DNA from: Picosynechococcus sp. PCC 7002
GTDB lineage: Bacteria; Cyanobacteriota; Cyanobacteriia; Cyanobacteriales; MRBY01
Length of the DNA: 38,515 nt
Direction: 5' to 3'
Assembly: GCF_963860125.1 (NCBI RefSeq)
Contig: NZ_CAWLFA010000005.1
Span: 1 to 38,515, forward strand
Shown here: in pieces, positions 29,469-38,416 of the stretch
How the letters are laid out: each line of letters starts with the position of its first letter
How positions within the stretch are numbered: position 1 is the first letter of the stretch
Program-made: the position numbers and the translations under genes
Notes under the pieces: generated by a model
What the model saw: the letters and a program-made list of their open reading frames with translations, nothing else
Told to the model about the DNA's origin: nothing
The model's database searches: none

Positions 29469-32400
29469 ATGTCTAGATCTATGCAGGAAGTAGTCATTGA
29501 AAATCCGATTATCAACTCTCCATTTGAAGAGCCGCAGCTTCATTTCAGGTTTGACGAAAATGGACTAACTAACGAAATTGTCGAAAAACGTCGAATTAGT
29601 CACTATTTCATCCCCATCGCCAAGCCAAAGAAGAAGAGCAAGCAGTTGGAGTTGGAATATGGTGGACATTGGACAAGCGATCGCATTGAAGAGAATGAGT
29701 TCATTAACTACATCCGCGAGAAAGTAGGGATTTGGCGGAAGGGTGGTTATCGTGGTGCTGTAGGAATTACAGCGATTACCCGTCGTCTGTTGGAACATTG
29801 GAAAAATCCTGATCGGGAAAGACGTTTATTTTTCTGTCAGCTTGAAGCGTTAGAAACGATCATCTACATCACTGAAGTGGCAAAACGCTCCGGTGATACC
29901 TACATCGAAAATATGCTTCAGAAGTACAAGGAAGAAGCTGGATCGTTGCTCTACCGGATGGCTCTGAAGATGGCAACGGGTAGCGGTAAAACGGTGGTGA
30001 TGTCGATGCTGATTGCTTGGCATACCCTCAATAAGGTGGCAAATCCTCAAAACCGTTTATTTAGTGATGCGTTTTTGATTGTGGCTCCAGGCATTACGAT
30101 CCGCGATCGCCTACGGGTGTTGATGCCGAATGACCCTGAGAACTATTACCGCAGACTGGATTTAGTACCCCAAGATTTAATGGGGGACTTGGAGAAAGCC
30201 AAGATAGTCATCACGAACTATCACGCTTTCATGTTGAAGGAAAAGGAGAGTGCGGCGAAGTTAACGAAAAGCCTTTTGATTCAAGGGAAAGAACAGAGTC
30301 CTTTCACAGAAACCCCAGATGAGATGGTACGTCGGGTTTGTCGGGGTTTGGGGAATAAGAAAAATATTATTGTGCTGAATGATGAGGCGCACCACTGCTA
30401 TAACCACAAGCCAGATGGAGATGAGGAAACCTACAAAGGGGATGATCGAAAGGAAGCAAAAAAGAATGACGAGAATGCGAGGGTTTGGAGTTCTGGGTTA
30501 GAGGCAGTTCAAAATAAACTGGGCATTAAAGCAGTTTATGACCTATCGGCAACGCCTTTCTATCTCAAGGGTTCTGGCTATCGGGAAGGAACGTTATTTC
30601 CTTGGGTGGTCTCGGATTTTTCCCTCATTGATGCGATTGAATCGGGCATTGTCAAAGTCCCCCGTGTGCCTGTCTCTGATGACAGCATGAAGGGTGAACT
30701 ACCCACCTATCGGAATATCTGGACTTTGATTCGGGATCATCTACCGAAGAAAGGACGGAGCAATAAAGATAGTGATGTTTCTCCAGAACCAAAGTTACCG
30801 AAGGAATTGGAAGGGGCTTTAATCAGTCTCTATGCCAACTATGAAAAATCCTATCGGCTTTGGGAACAGAATACGGAGGCGATCCCAGGGGGATCCGCGA
30901 AGCGGCACGCCAAGGGGTTGACGCCACCTGTGTTTATTGTGGTTTGCAATAACACCAGTGTTTCAAAGATGGTCTATGACTGGATTGTAGGTTGGGATAC
31001 GGGTAAACGTTTGCCGAATGATGATCCGGTTTTAGCACCAGGGAAATTACCGCTGTTTAGTAATGTCGAGAATGGTCGCTGGCTTGCGAGACCCAACACG
31101 ATTCTGGTGGATAGTGAGCAGTTGGAATCTGGGGAGGCGATGACCACCGAGTTTAAGCAGATTGCCTCGGCTGAGATTGATGATTTTAAAGAGGAATATC
31201 GGCGACGGTATCCCGGTTCAGACCCGGACAAAATCAGTGATGAGGAATTACTCAGGGAAGTGATGAACACCGTGGGTAAGGCTGGCAAACTGGGTGAGCA
31301 AATTCGTTGTGTGGTCTCAGTTTCCATGCTTACGGAAGGTTGGGACGCGAATACTGTGACCCATATCCTTGGGGTGAGAGCCTTTGGGACGCAGTTACTT
31401 TGTGAGCAGGTGGTGGGTCGGGCATTACGGCGCATTAGTTATGCGGTCAATGAGGAGAACCGCTTTGAACCGGAGTATGCTGAGGTCTATGGGGTTCCGT
31501 TTTCATTTATTCCCTGTGCGGGAGGTGGTAAAACGCCGAAGCCGGGAGTGTTGCCCACGAGGGTTAGGTCATTGCCAGAACGGAGCCATGCCAGAATTAC
31601 ATTCCCTCGGTTGTTAGGCTATCGGTACGAAATGACTCGCCAGGAGTTAAAGCCTAATTTTGAAAATCTGGGTTGTCGATATACACTCTCCACTGAAAAT
31701 CTACCAACGATGACGGTTAATGCGCCGATTATTGGGCAGTCCAGTATCCACACGATTGATGATCTCAAATCTCGTCGGGTGCAGGAGGTGGCTTTTTTGT
31801 TGGCGAAGTTAACCCTAGAGCGATACTTCCGGCAGGATGGCGATCGCCTAACGGAGAAACCGGAGGAACATCGTTTTGACCCGGATGTGCAGTCGTGGTT
31901 ATTTCCGCAGGTGTTGCAAATCTCGAAGGATTGGTTAGGGGAATGTCTCATCCAGAAATCTCACACCTTCCCCCAAATGCTTCTGTTAACTGAGTTTGCT
32001 TATGATGCCAGTGATTGTATTTATCAGGCGATCGCCGCTGGGGAGTCGGAGAAATTCTTAAAACCGATTTTGCGTCCCTATGAAACGATTGGCTCAACGG
32101 ATGGGGTTGATTTTGATACCAGTCGCCCGGTCTATGTGAGTGACCCTGAGAAATGCCATATCTCCCACGTGGTAGCAGATACGGACAGTTGGGAACAGAA
32201 GATGGCGCAGGTGTTAGAGTCGATGGCTGAGGTGGTCTGTTATGTGAAAAACCAGGGGTTAGGCTTCTTTATTCCCTACACGATGGCAGGTCAATCGAAA
32301 AACTATATGCCGGATTTTATCGCCAGAGTTGATGATGGTCATGGGGAAGATGATCTCCTAAATTTGATCGTGGAGGTTTCCGGGGAAGCACGACGGGATA

Positions 32401-32588
32401 AGGCGATTAAGGTACAGACCGCTCGAAATTTCTGGTTGCCTGCGGTGAATGGTCATGGTGGGTTGGGTCGGTGGGAGTTTATCAATATCACTGACCCGTG
32501 GGATGCTGAAAATACCATTCGGGCAGCACTCCGAACGAAAGATTTCAATCAGTTTGAAGGTCATTTATTGAAGTATCAAGGGGAGTAA
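29469..32588 (+). CDS. res: type III-like restriction enzyme, Res helicase-nuclease subunit
   Basis: 1039 residues. It works with the Mod protein encoded 750 bp downstream: the pair recognises DNA, Mod methylates it, and Res uses ATP and cuts unmodified (foreign) DNA. Helicase motifs: ATGSGKT at 169-175, NDEAHH at 304-309, DLSATPF at 358-364, and the second RecA lobe around EQVVGRALRR. A nuclease core is visible near the end: PDFIARV at 948-954 and IVEVSGE at 967-973 (PD-(D/E)xK type with E-x-S in place of E-x-K). The gene reads like the BPTD_3080-type restriction enzymes. Twelve residues (470-481, IPGGSAKRHA region) come from an inserted palindromic element. AGGAG at 29463-29467 is too near ATG 29469; ATG 29481 is an alternative. 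Confidence 0.9.
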   Translation: MSRSMQEVVIENPIINSPFEEPQLHFRFDENGLTNEIVEKRRISHYFIPIAKPKKKSKQLELEYGGHWTSDRIEENEFINYIREKVGIWRKGGYRGAVGITAITRRLLEHWKNPDRERRLFFCQLEALETIIYITEVAKRSGDTYIENMLQKYKEEAGSLLYRMALKMATGSGKTVVMSMLIAWHTLNKVANPQNRLFSDAFLIVAPGITIRDRLRVLMPNDPENYYRRLDLVPQDLMGDLEKAKIVITNYHAFMLKEKESAAKLTKSLLIQGKEQSPFTETPDEMVRRVCRGLGNKKNIIVLNDEAHHCYNHKPDGDEETYKGDDRKEAKKNDENARVWSSGLEAVQNKLGIKAVYDLSATPFYLKGSGYREGTLFPWVVSDFSLIDAIESGIVKVPRVPVSDDSMKGELPTYRNIWTLIRDHLPKKGRSNKDSDVSPEPKLPKELEGALISLYANYEKSYRLWEQNTEAIPGGSAKRHAKGLTPPVFIVVCNNTSVSKMVYDWIVGWDTGKRLPNDDPVLAPGKLPLFSNVENGRWLARPNTILVDSEQLESGEAMTTEFKQIASAEIDDFKEEYRRRYPGSDPDKISDEELLREVMNTVGKAGKLGEQIRCVVSVSMLTEGWDANTVTHILGVRAFGTQLLCEQVVGRALRRISYAVNEENRFEPEYAEVYGVPFSFIPCAGGGKTPKPGVLPTRVRSLPERSHARITFPRLLGYRYEMTRQELKPNFENLGCRYTLSTENLPTMTVNAPIIGQSSIHTIDDLKSRRVQEVAFLLAKLTLERYFRQDGDRLTEKPEEHRFDPDVQSWLFPQVLQISKDWLGECLIQKSHTFPQMLLLTEFAYDASDCIYQAIAAGESEKFLKPILRPYETIGSTDGVDFDTSRPVYVSDPEKCHISHVVADTDSWEQKMAQVLESMAEVVCYVKNQGLGFFIPYTMAGQSKNYMPDFIARVDDGHGEDDLLNLIVEVSGEARRDKAIKVQTARNFWLPAVNGHGGLGRWEFINITDPWDAENTIRAALRTKDFNQFEGHLLKYQGE
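30878..30911 (-). repeat. 34-bp palindromic element, copy C, inside res
   Basis: Read on the minus strand it begins GGCGTGCCGCTTCGCGG and ends GGGATCGCC, the same length and layout as copies A and B: inverted GGCG/CGCC ends, a GC-ttc-GC hairpin, then a CCCC/GGG hairpin. The internal stems have changed in a paired way. It is translated in frame within the Res protein. Confidence 0.7.
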
Positions 32589-32591
32589 GCC

Positions 32592-32846
32592 ATGAATTTA
32601 GCGTTAACCATCCACTATCCTGAACATTTCCCGGATGCCCTCGGTGAATCCCAGACTGAGTTTGAGGAGGAGGCGAAGTGGTCGATGGCGGTGAAATTAT
32701 TTGAGCGGAAACGGCTTTCTTCCGGGATGGCGGCGATGTTACTGGGCGTGGATCGGGTGACTTTTTTGTTGCGGCTTCAGGAGTTTGGTGTACCGATGAT
32801 TGATCTCACAGAAGAAGAGGTTTTAGCGGATCTTGCCAATGCCTAG
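32592..32846 (+). CDS. UPF0175-family antitoxin
   Basis: 84 residues. The UPF0175 pattern is clear: LTIHYPEHFPDALG at the start, a helix EAKWSMAVKLFERKRLSSGMAAMLLGV in the middle (a HTH-like segment of about 35-60) and VPMIDLTEEEVLADL near the end. Members pair with DUF3368 PIN toxins. It begins 3 nt after the res stop and overlaps the toxin gene by 8 nt, so the pair is part of the restriction operon. It should bind the toxin and perhaps DNA. Confidence 0.88.
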   Translation: MNLALTIHYPEHFPDALGESQTEFEEEAKWSMAVKLFERKRLSSGMAAMLLGVDRVTFLLRLQEFGVPMIDLTEEEVLADLANA

Positions 32847-33336
32847 TCCTGAACGCATCGTGATCAATACTTCTCCCCTGTTAGCACTCATTGCGGCGCT
32901 GGGTGATCTGAGTCTATTGGGGCAGCTATACCCAGAGGTTTTGGTTCCCTATGAGGTGGGACAGGAGATTTTACGGGGTGGTCAGTCGGGTTTTGGGGTG
33001 ATGGAATTTCAGCAAGCAACATCCCTCAAAAAGTTAGGTCAACCGCTCCAAATTGCGCCGTTATTGTTGAATTCGTTGGATTTAGGGGAGGCTTCGGTGA
33101 TTCAGTTAGCGATGGATGAGGGGATTTCAACGGTTTGCATTGATGAGGCGATTGGTCGTCGCATTGCTCGTCTGAGTAATCTTCGGGTGACGGGTTCCAT
33201 TGGGATTTTGCTCAGGGCAAAACGGGAGGGTTATCCGTTGGTAATGCGGGAGATGATTGCTCGGATGGTACAACGGGGCATTCGTCTGAGTGATGCGGTG
33301 ATTCAAGTTGCATTAAAGGAAGCAGGGGAGGTTTAA
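32839..33336 (+). CDS. DUF3368 PIN-domain toxin
   Basis: 165 residues from the ATG at 32839 (a TTG six bases earlier is less likely). PIN domains are magnesium-dependent ribonucleases. Acidic and related site residues seen: INTSPLLALIA near the start, where D is replaced by N (normally VxDTSPL or VxNTSPL; both occur in DUF3368), EVGQEIL, LDLGEASVIQLA and CIDEAIGRRIA, which provide conserved Glu and Asp. It follows the UPF0175 antitoxin with an 8-nt overlap and ends 3 nt before mod. Expected role: growth arrest when the operon is lost or shut off. Confidence 0.86.
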   Translation: MPSPERIVINTSPLLALIAALGDLSLLGQLYPEVLVPYEVGQEILRGGQSGFGVMEFQQATSLKKLGQPLQIAPLLLNSLDLGEASVIQLAMDEGISTVCIDEAIGRRIARLSNLRVTGSIGILLRAKREGYPLVMREMIARMVQRGIRLSDAVIQVALKEAGEV

Positions 33337-33339
33337 GCC

Positions 33340-36153
33340 ATGGCGAAGAAATCGACTAAAAAATCGACGACAAAAATTGAGAGTGTGAAGCATTCAGACC
33401 ATCGCAAGAATATCCCCACTGATGAGTTAAAGGATTTTATGTCGGAGGAGCAACGGCAACAGAAATCTATGCTCTATCCCCGTGATACTTCCCTTGACCC
33501 GCAATTGGTTTGGAAGGGGAAGGACGAGCAGGATTCTCAGGATTTGGCGGTTCCCACTGTGCCGATTTATATCCAAGAGGAAATTCATCCCCATGCCATC
33601 ATCGAAAATTTTCGGCAGCAGGTAAAAGCGAAGGAAGAGAAGGAAGCGGATACGCAACAGTTGGATTTGTTTGGTTCTAGTTTTGAGGAGCTAGATTTTG
33701 AGCAACAGATTGATTTTTATAATCATGATATTGGTTGGTCTAATCGGATGATTCTAGGGGATTCGTTGTTGGTGATGAACTCCCTAGCGGAAAAGGAAGG
33801 GTTAAAGGGTAAGGTGCAATGTATTTATCTTGACCCTCCCTATGGGATTAAGTTTGGCTCGAATTGGCAGGTTTCAACGCTGAAACGGGATGTTAAGGAT
33901 GGTAATGCGGACAATGTGACCAGACAGCCGGAGCAGGTTAAGGCGTTTCGGGATACTTGGGAGTTAGGGATTCATTCTTATTTGGCTTATCTGCGAGATC
34001 GTCTTGTGGTGGCGAGGGAATTGTTAACGGAAACAGGGAGTTGTTTTGTTCAGATTGGTGATGAAAATGTTCATCTTGTTCGATGTTTGATGGATGAAGT
34101 TTTTGGAAGTGATAATTTTATAAATTTAATAACTGTTGTCAAAACAACGAGTGCAACAACATCATTACTGTCGGGTGTTTGTGATTATGTAGTCTGGTAT
34201 GCCAAAGAAAAAAATAATGTTAAATATCGTCAACTTTTTTTTGAAAAAAAAATCGGTGGTCAAGGCGCATCAGCTTACAACAGAATCTTGCTAGAAAATG
34301 GTCTCAAAAAAACCATTAATCAGATTCCGAAACAACTTTTAGATAATACACGAGAGAAATACAAGTTCTATAGACTAAGTGACCTTAGAAGCTCAAGACC
34401 AGCACAACAGGGAGACTTGCAATCTTTTGAATTTGAAGGGATAAAATATAATCCGGGAAGAGGCACTTTTAAAACTGATTTAAAAGGATTTAAAAAATTA
34501 GTTTTATCTAACAGGCTAGAATCATCTGGGAAAAATTTAAATTATGTAAGGTTTATTGATGATTTTCCGGCATTTGAAATTACAAATAACTGGTCAGATT
34601 TAAGCAGTAGTGTTGGATCTGAAAAAATTTATGTTGTCCAAGGAAATCCAAAAATAACAGAACGTTGTATTCTCATGGCAACAGATCCAGGGGATTTAGT
34701 TTTAGATCCTACCTGTGGCTCTGGTACAACTGCCTATGTTGCTGAAGAATGGGGCAGAAGATGGATCACCATTGATACTAGTCGCGTTGCCCTTGCCTTA
34801 GCCCGCACTCGTTTAATGTCTGCCAAATTTGACTATTACCTGTTGGCAGACTCCGAAGAAGGCATCACCAAAGAAGCAGAAATCAGGGCAGAGGTTCCCC
34901 CAGTTAACCCCACTGTTAGCCACGATATCCGCAAAGGTTTTGTGTATAAGCGGGTTCCCCATATCACCCTGAAGGCGATAGCTAACAATGAAGAAATCGA
35001 TGTCATTTACGACAAATGGCAGGCGAAACTAGAACCGATCCGCGCAGAACTCAATAAACTGCTGGGTAAAAAGTGGGAAGAATGGGAAATCCCCCGTGAA
35101 CCCGACCAAAGCTTTAGCAAAGAAGCCACAAAATTATTAGAGCAGTGGTGGCAATATCGCATTAGTCGGCAGAAAGAAATTGATGACTCCATTGCCAGAA
35201 ATGCCGACTACGAAACCCTGTACGACCAACCCTACACCGACAACAAACGCATTCGAGTTACAGGCAGATTCACCGTAGAGAGCCTATCCCCCCACCGTGT
35301 CCTATCCGCCGATGTCGAAGCACCCAAATCCGAGGATATTGGCACACAGCAAGCATCCGAACAATTTGAAACCCGCATTATCGAGAACCTACGCAAAGCA
35401 GGCGTACAGAACACCAAAAAAGGCGAAAAACTCAAATTCGATAACCTTGAACCCTATGCCGGAGTGTGGTTACAGGCAGAAGGCGAATATACCGATAACG
35501 ATGGACAGGTGAAGCGCGTTGCCGTTTCCATTGGTTCCGAATATGGCACAGTCGGTTCAGACCAAATCAAGGAAGCTGCCAAAGAAGCGATTCAAGGCTT
35601 AGGCTATGACCTACTGATCATCTGTGGATTTGCCTTTGACCCCGGCGTAAACGAAGAATCCACCCGCTACGGCAAATTACAGGTACTCATCACCAAGATG
35701 AACCCCGATTTAATGCTGGGCGAAGAACTCCTGAAGAAGACCGGAGCCGGAAACCTGTTCATGGTCTTTGGGGAACCCGACATCGAGATCCAGCACCAAG
35801 ACGACGGCAAGATCACCGTAGAACTAAAAGGACTAGACATCTATGACCCCACCACCGGAGAAATCCGCAGTAGTTCCCCAGATAAAGACATCGCCTGTTG
35901 GTTTATCGACACCGACTACAACGGCGAAAGCTTTTATGTACGCCATGCCTACTTCACCGGAGCCGGAGACCCCTATAAAAAACTCAAGAAAACCCTCAAA
36001 GCCGAAATCGACGAAGACCTATGGGAACAGCTTTATAGTCCCATTAGCCGACCATTCCCCCCACCCAAAGGCAAAGGTAAAGAACCCGGCAAGATTGCGG
36101 TCAAAGTGATTAACCACTACGGCGATGAAGTCCTGAAAATCTATTCTATTTAA
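33340..36153 (+). CDS. mod: type III-like DNA methyltransferase, Mod subunit
   Basis: 937 residues. It is an adenine or cytosine-N4 methyltransferase of the beta order: catalytic LDPPYG at about 164-169 comes first and the SAM loop DPTCGSGTT at about 456-464 second. The section between them holds the target-recognition domain (about 250-450). A long C-terminal region (470-937) is present as in large Mod proteins of this group. It ends the operon res-antitoxin-toxin-mod, with only 3 nt before its ATG. Base usage changes twice inside the gene: G/T-rich up to about 34080, AT-rich between about 34100 and 34690 (recognition domain), and C/A-rich after that. This looks like recombination that changed specificity. 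Confidence 0.9.
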   Translation: MAKKSTKKSTTKIESVKHSDHRKNIPTDELKDFMSEEQRQQKSMLYPRDTSLDPQLVWKGKDEQDSQDLAVPTVPIYIQEEIHPHAIIENFRQQVKAKEEKEADTQQLDLFGSSFEELDFEQQIDFYNHDIGWSNRMILGDSLLVMNSLAEKEGLKGKVQCIYLDPPYGIKFGSNWQVSTLKRDVKDGNADNVTRQPEQVKAFRDTWELGIHSYLAYLRDRLVVARELLTETGSCFVQIGDENVHLVRCLMDEVFGSDNFINLITVVKTTSATTSLLSGVCDYVVWYAKEKNNVKYRQLFFEKKIGGQGASAYNRILLENGLKKTINQIPKQLLDNTREKYKFYRLSDLRSSRPAQQGDLQSFEFEGIKYNPGRGTFKTDLKGFKKLVLSNRLESSGKNLNYVRFIDDFPAFEITNNWSDLSSSVGSEKIYVVQGNPKITERCILMATDPGDLVLDPTCGSGTTAYVAEEWGRRWITIDTSRVALALARTRLMSAKFDYYLLADSEEGITKEAEIRAEVPPVNPTVSHDIRKGFVYKRVPHITLKAIANNEEIDVIYDKWQAKLEPIRAELNKLLGKKWEEWEIPREPDQSFSKEATKLLEQWWQYRISRQKEIDDSIARNADYETLYDQPYTDNKRIRVTGRFTVESLSPHRVLSADVEAPKSEDIGTQQASEQFETRIIENLRKAGVQNTKKGEKLKFDNLEPYAGVWLQAEGEYTDNDGQVKRVAVSIGSEYGTVGSDQIKEAAKEAIQGLGYDLLIICGFAFDPGVNEESTRYGKLQVLITKMNPDLMLGEELLKKTGAGNLFMVFGEPDIEIQHQDDGKITVELKGLDIYDPTTGEIRSSSPDKDIACWFIDTDYNGESFYVRHAYFTGAGDPYKKLKKTLKAEIDEDLWEQLYSPISRPFPPPKGKGKEPGKIAVKVINHYGDEVLKIYSI

Positions 36154-36196
36154 GTTAAAGTATAAAAATATTAAAAATCTGAAGAGTATTTTAAAA

Positions 36197-38071
36197 ATGT
36201 CAGATACATCAACAGCAATTAACAAAATCTATAAAGAGCGTCAAGAATTTATTATTTTAGGCTTGACTGGAAGAACAGGATCTGGATGTTCAACCGTAGC
36301 AGATATTTTAACTAAAAATAAAAAATATATAGAAGAAAATTGTAAAATAAATTATGGCTTCAATAATATTGAAGAAAGGAAAAACAAAATAGTATTTGAT
36401 TATCTTCTAAGTAAATGGCAAAAATTCTACAAAATTTCAGTTACAGACATGCTCACACTGTTTATCATAGATAACTCAATTGATGAAGTTTGTGAATTCA
36501 TATCTGAAGAATTTAAAAAATTCATGAACAATTCAGATAAAGACGTCTCAGATAGTAATGAACTTAAAAATAAGTTTAAAGAAAAATTAAAAAAAATTGA
36601 TTATAAAAAAATAAAAAACAGTCGAGAAGAAAATAGAGGAAAACTCAAAAAAATTGAACAAAACGAAAAAGTAGACGAAGATTTAAAAGAAATTATTGAA
36701 AGCTCATACAATTTTTACTTTCATCAATTGCCCAAATTTTCAAAAAAGATTAAGATAGCAATTGACGAAGTTTATTCTGAAATGGGTTATACTGTCTTCT
36801 ATCAACTAATTGGTGATAATATTCGATCATCTGGTAAAGCTTTTGATAATATATTCAATCCAGATGAGATGTATAATTTGTCTAAAATCATTAATAAATT
36901 CACCAAGTTAATAAGAAGAAAAGCACAAATTTCTGATGAAAATTGTCTAATTGTTATTGATGCCATAAGAAATCCCTTTGAAGCTTTTTATTTTAAGGAC
37001 AGATACTCTGCTTTTTATCTGGTTTCTATTAACACAGAAGATAAAATAAGAAAAAATAGATTATTTACTAACCTGAAGAGAAACAAAGACGAGATTGATG
37101 CGATCGATAATAAAGAATATAAGAATAAATTAAAAAAAGAAAAAATATTTGTCTCGCAAAATATCCAGAAGTGTATTGAAATTTCAGACATTCATTTAAC
37201 AAATCCAACATATGGCGAAAAAAATTATTCGTTTTTAATACAGCAATTATTTAGGTATATAACACTTATTATTCACCCTGGCTTAGTAACGCCAACACCC
37301 ATTGAAAGATGTATGCAAATTACATATTCAGCAAAATTAAACTCTGGATGTATTTCTAGACAAGTTGGCGCAGTTATTACGGATGAAAACTATTCCGTTA
37401 AAGCTGTTGGTTGGAACGATACAGCTGCAGGTCAGATTCCCTGCTTACTGCGTAGTGCAGAAAGTTTATTGAAATTTGAGGATAAAGAAGCGTTTAGTGA
37501 CTACGAAAATAACAATACTGGATTCAAAGAAGTGATGGAATCTAAGTATCAAAAAAATCTTGATAAAGATAAGCTAGATGGAAGAAATCTTTCTTATTGC
37601 TTTAAAGATGTTCAAAATTTTATAGAAAAAGAAAAAAATCAAGTTCACACAAGATCTCTCCATGCAGAAGAAAATGCTTTCTTACAAATTACAAAATATG
37701 GAGGAGAAGGAATTGAAGGAGGCATATTATTTACAACTGCCAGCCCTTGTGAATTATGTTCTAAAAAAGCATACCAGTTGGGAATCAAAAAAATTGTTTA
37801 TATTGATCCATATCCTGGTATCGCAAATGAACATATTCTAAGTATTGGAAATGATTCTCAAAGACCAGAATTACAATTATTCCATGGTGTTACTGGAAGT
37901 GCTTATCATAAGTTATATCAACCTATCCTTTCATTTAAAGATGAGTTGAATTGGATTACTAATATTGATTTAAAATATAATAATGATCATGAAAGACTAA
38001 CAGAAGAAAACAAAAAATTAAAAAATAAAATTAAAAAATTAGAGAAACAAATAAATGGTAAAAAAAGTTAA
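36197..38071 (+). CDS. antiphage dCTP deaminase (DCD/AvcD-like)
   Basis: 624 residues. Enzymes of this type turn dCTP (and dCMP) to the uracil form during phage infection and deplete the nucleotide pool. N-terminal P-loop-like kinase domain: GLTGRTGSGCST at 22-33, with Cys where Walker A has Lys, which I believe is usual for this family. C-terminal cytidine deaminase zinc site: HAE at 489-491 and PCELC at 517-521, and YSAKLNSGCISRQVGAVI just before it. The middle (130-170) is a lysine-rich coil, and the end a coiled coil of K, N and E. Very AT-rich, HIP1-free. In Vibrio AvcD an antitoxin RNA precedes the gene; here only 43 nt separate it from mod. Confidence 0.9.
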   Translation: MSDTSTAINKIYKERQEFIILGLTGRTGSGCSTVADILTKNKKYIEENCKINYGFNNIEERKNKIVFDYLLSKWQKFYKISVTDMLTLFIIDNSIDEVCEFISEEFKKFMNNSDKDVSDSNELKNKFKEKLKKIDYKKIKNSREENRGKLKKIEQNEKVDEDLKEIIESSYNFYFHQLPKFSKKIKIAIDEVYSEMGYTVFYQLIGDNIRSSGKAFDNIFNPDEMYNLSKIINKFTKLIRRKAQISDENCLIVIDAIRNPFEAFYFKDRYSAFYLVSINTEDKIRKNRLFTNLKRNKDEIDAIDNKEYKNKLKKEKIFVSQNIQKCIEISDIHLTNPTYGEKNYSFLIQQLFRYITLIIHPGLVTPTPIERCMQITYSAKLNSGCISRQVGAVITDENYSVKAVGWNDTAAGQIPCLLRSAESLLKFEDKEAFSDYENNNTGFKEVMESKYQKNLDKDKLDGRNLSYCFKDVQNFIEKEKNQVHTRSLHAEENAFLQITKYGGEGIEGGILFTTASPCELCSKKAYQLGIKKIVYIDPYPGIANEHILSIGNDSQRPELQLFHGVTGSAYHKLYQPILSFKDELNWITNIDLKYNNDHERLTEENKKLKNKIKKLEKQINGKKS

Positions 38072-38416
38072 AGATTGACTCCGATTTTCTGATAAGCTTA
38101 ATGAATTAGACCAGAAGGCGTATTTAGGACCAGAGGGCGGATTTAAACAGAAAGTATCGATTATAAAAAATATCGTCTGAAAGCGTTATGTAGAAGGTGT
38201 TTTGAGAATTGACCTTTTTCGGGCATTTTAACGAAAGAATAAGGGTTATGGGCGATCATCAATAGAATACTCAGTCCACAAAAAGGATGACTCCCAAAAC
38301 TGAACAGCGATCGCCCTAACTCCCTACCCCCGATTTTCCTGCCGGGCCAAAGCCTGTTCAATAAAATGCGGATTTTCCTGAAGCTGATCGAGGAGATTGG
38401 TGATCGCCCCTATACC
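38072..38416. other. intergenic region after the deaminase gene
   Basis: No gene is supported. It contains two tandem 19-bp units at 38109-38146 and then sequence with HIP1 (about 38305) typical of the backbone, so the border of the acquired island lies in this stretch. No terminator is evident after 38071. Confidence 0.55.
38109..38145 (+). repeat. tandem 19-bp repeat
   Basis: GACCAGAAGGCGTATTTA (38109-38126) and GACCAGAGGGCGGATTTA (38128-38145) are separated by one base and differ at two positions. They lie at the likely edge of the acquired segment. Confidence 0.65.

Noticed and set aside
38161..38361. 66-codon minus-strand open frame near the window end
   Set aside because: No ribosome site or motif and no supporting context.
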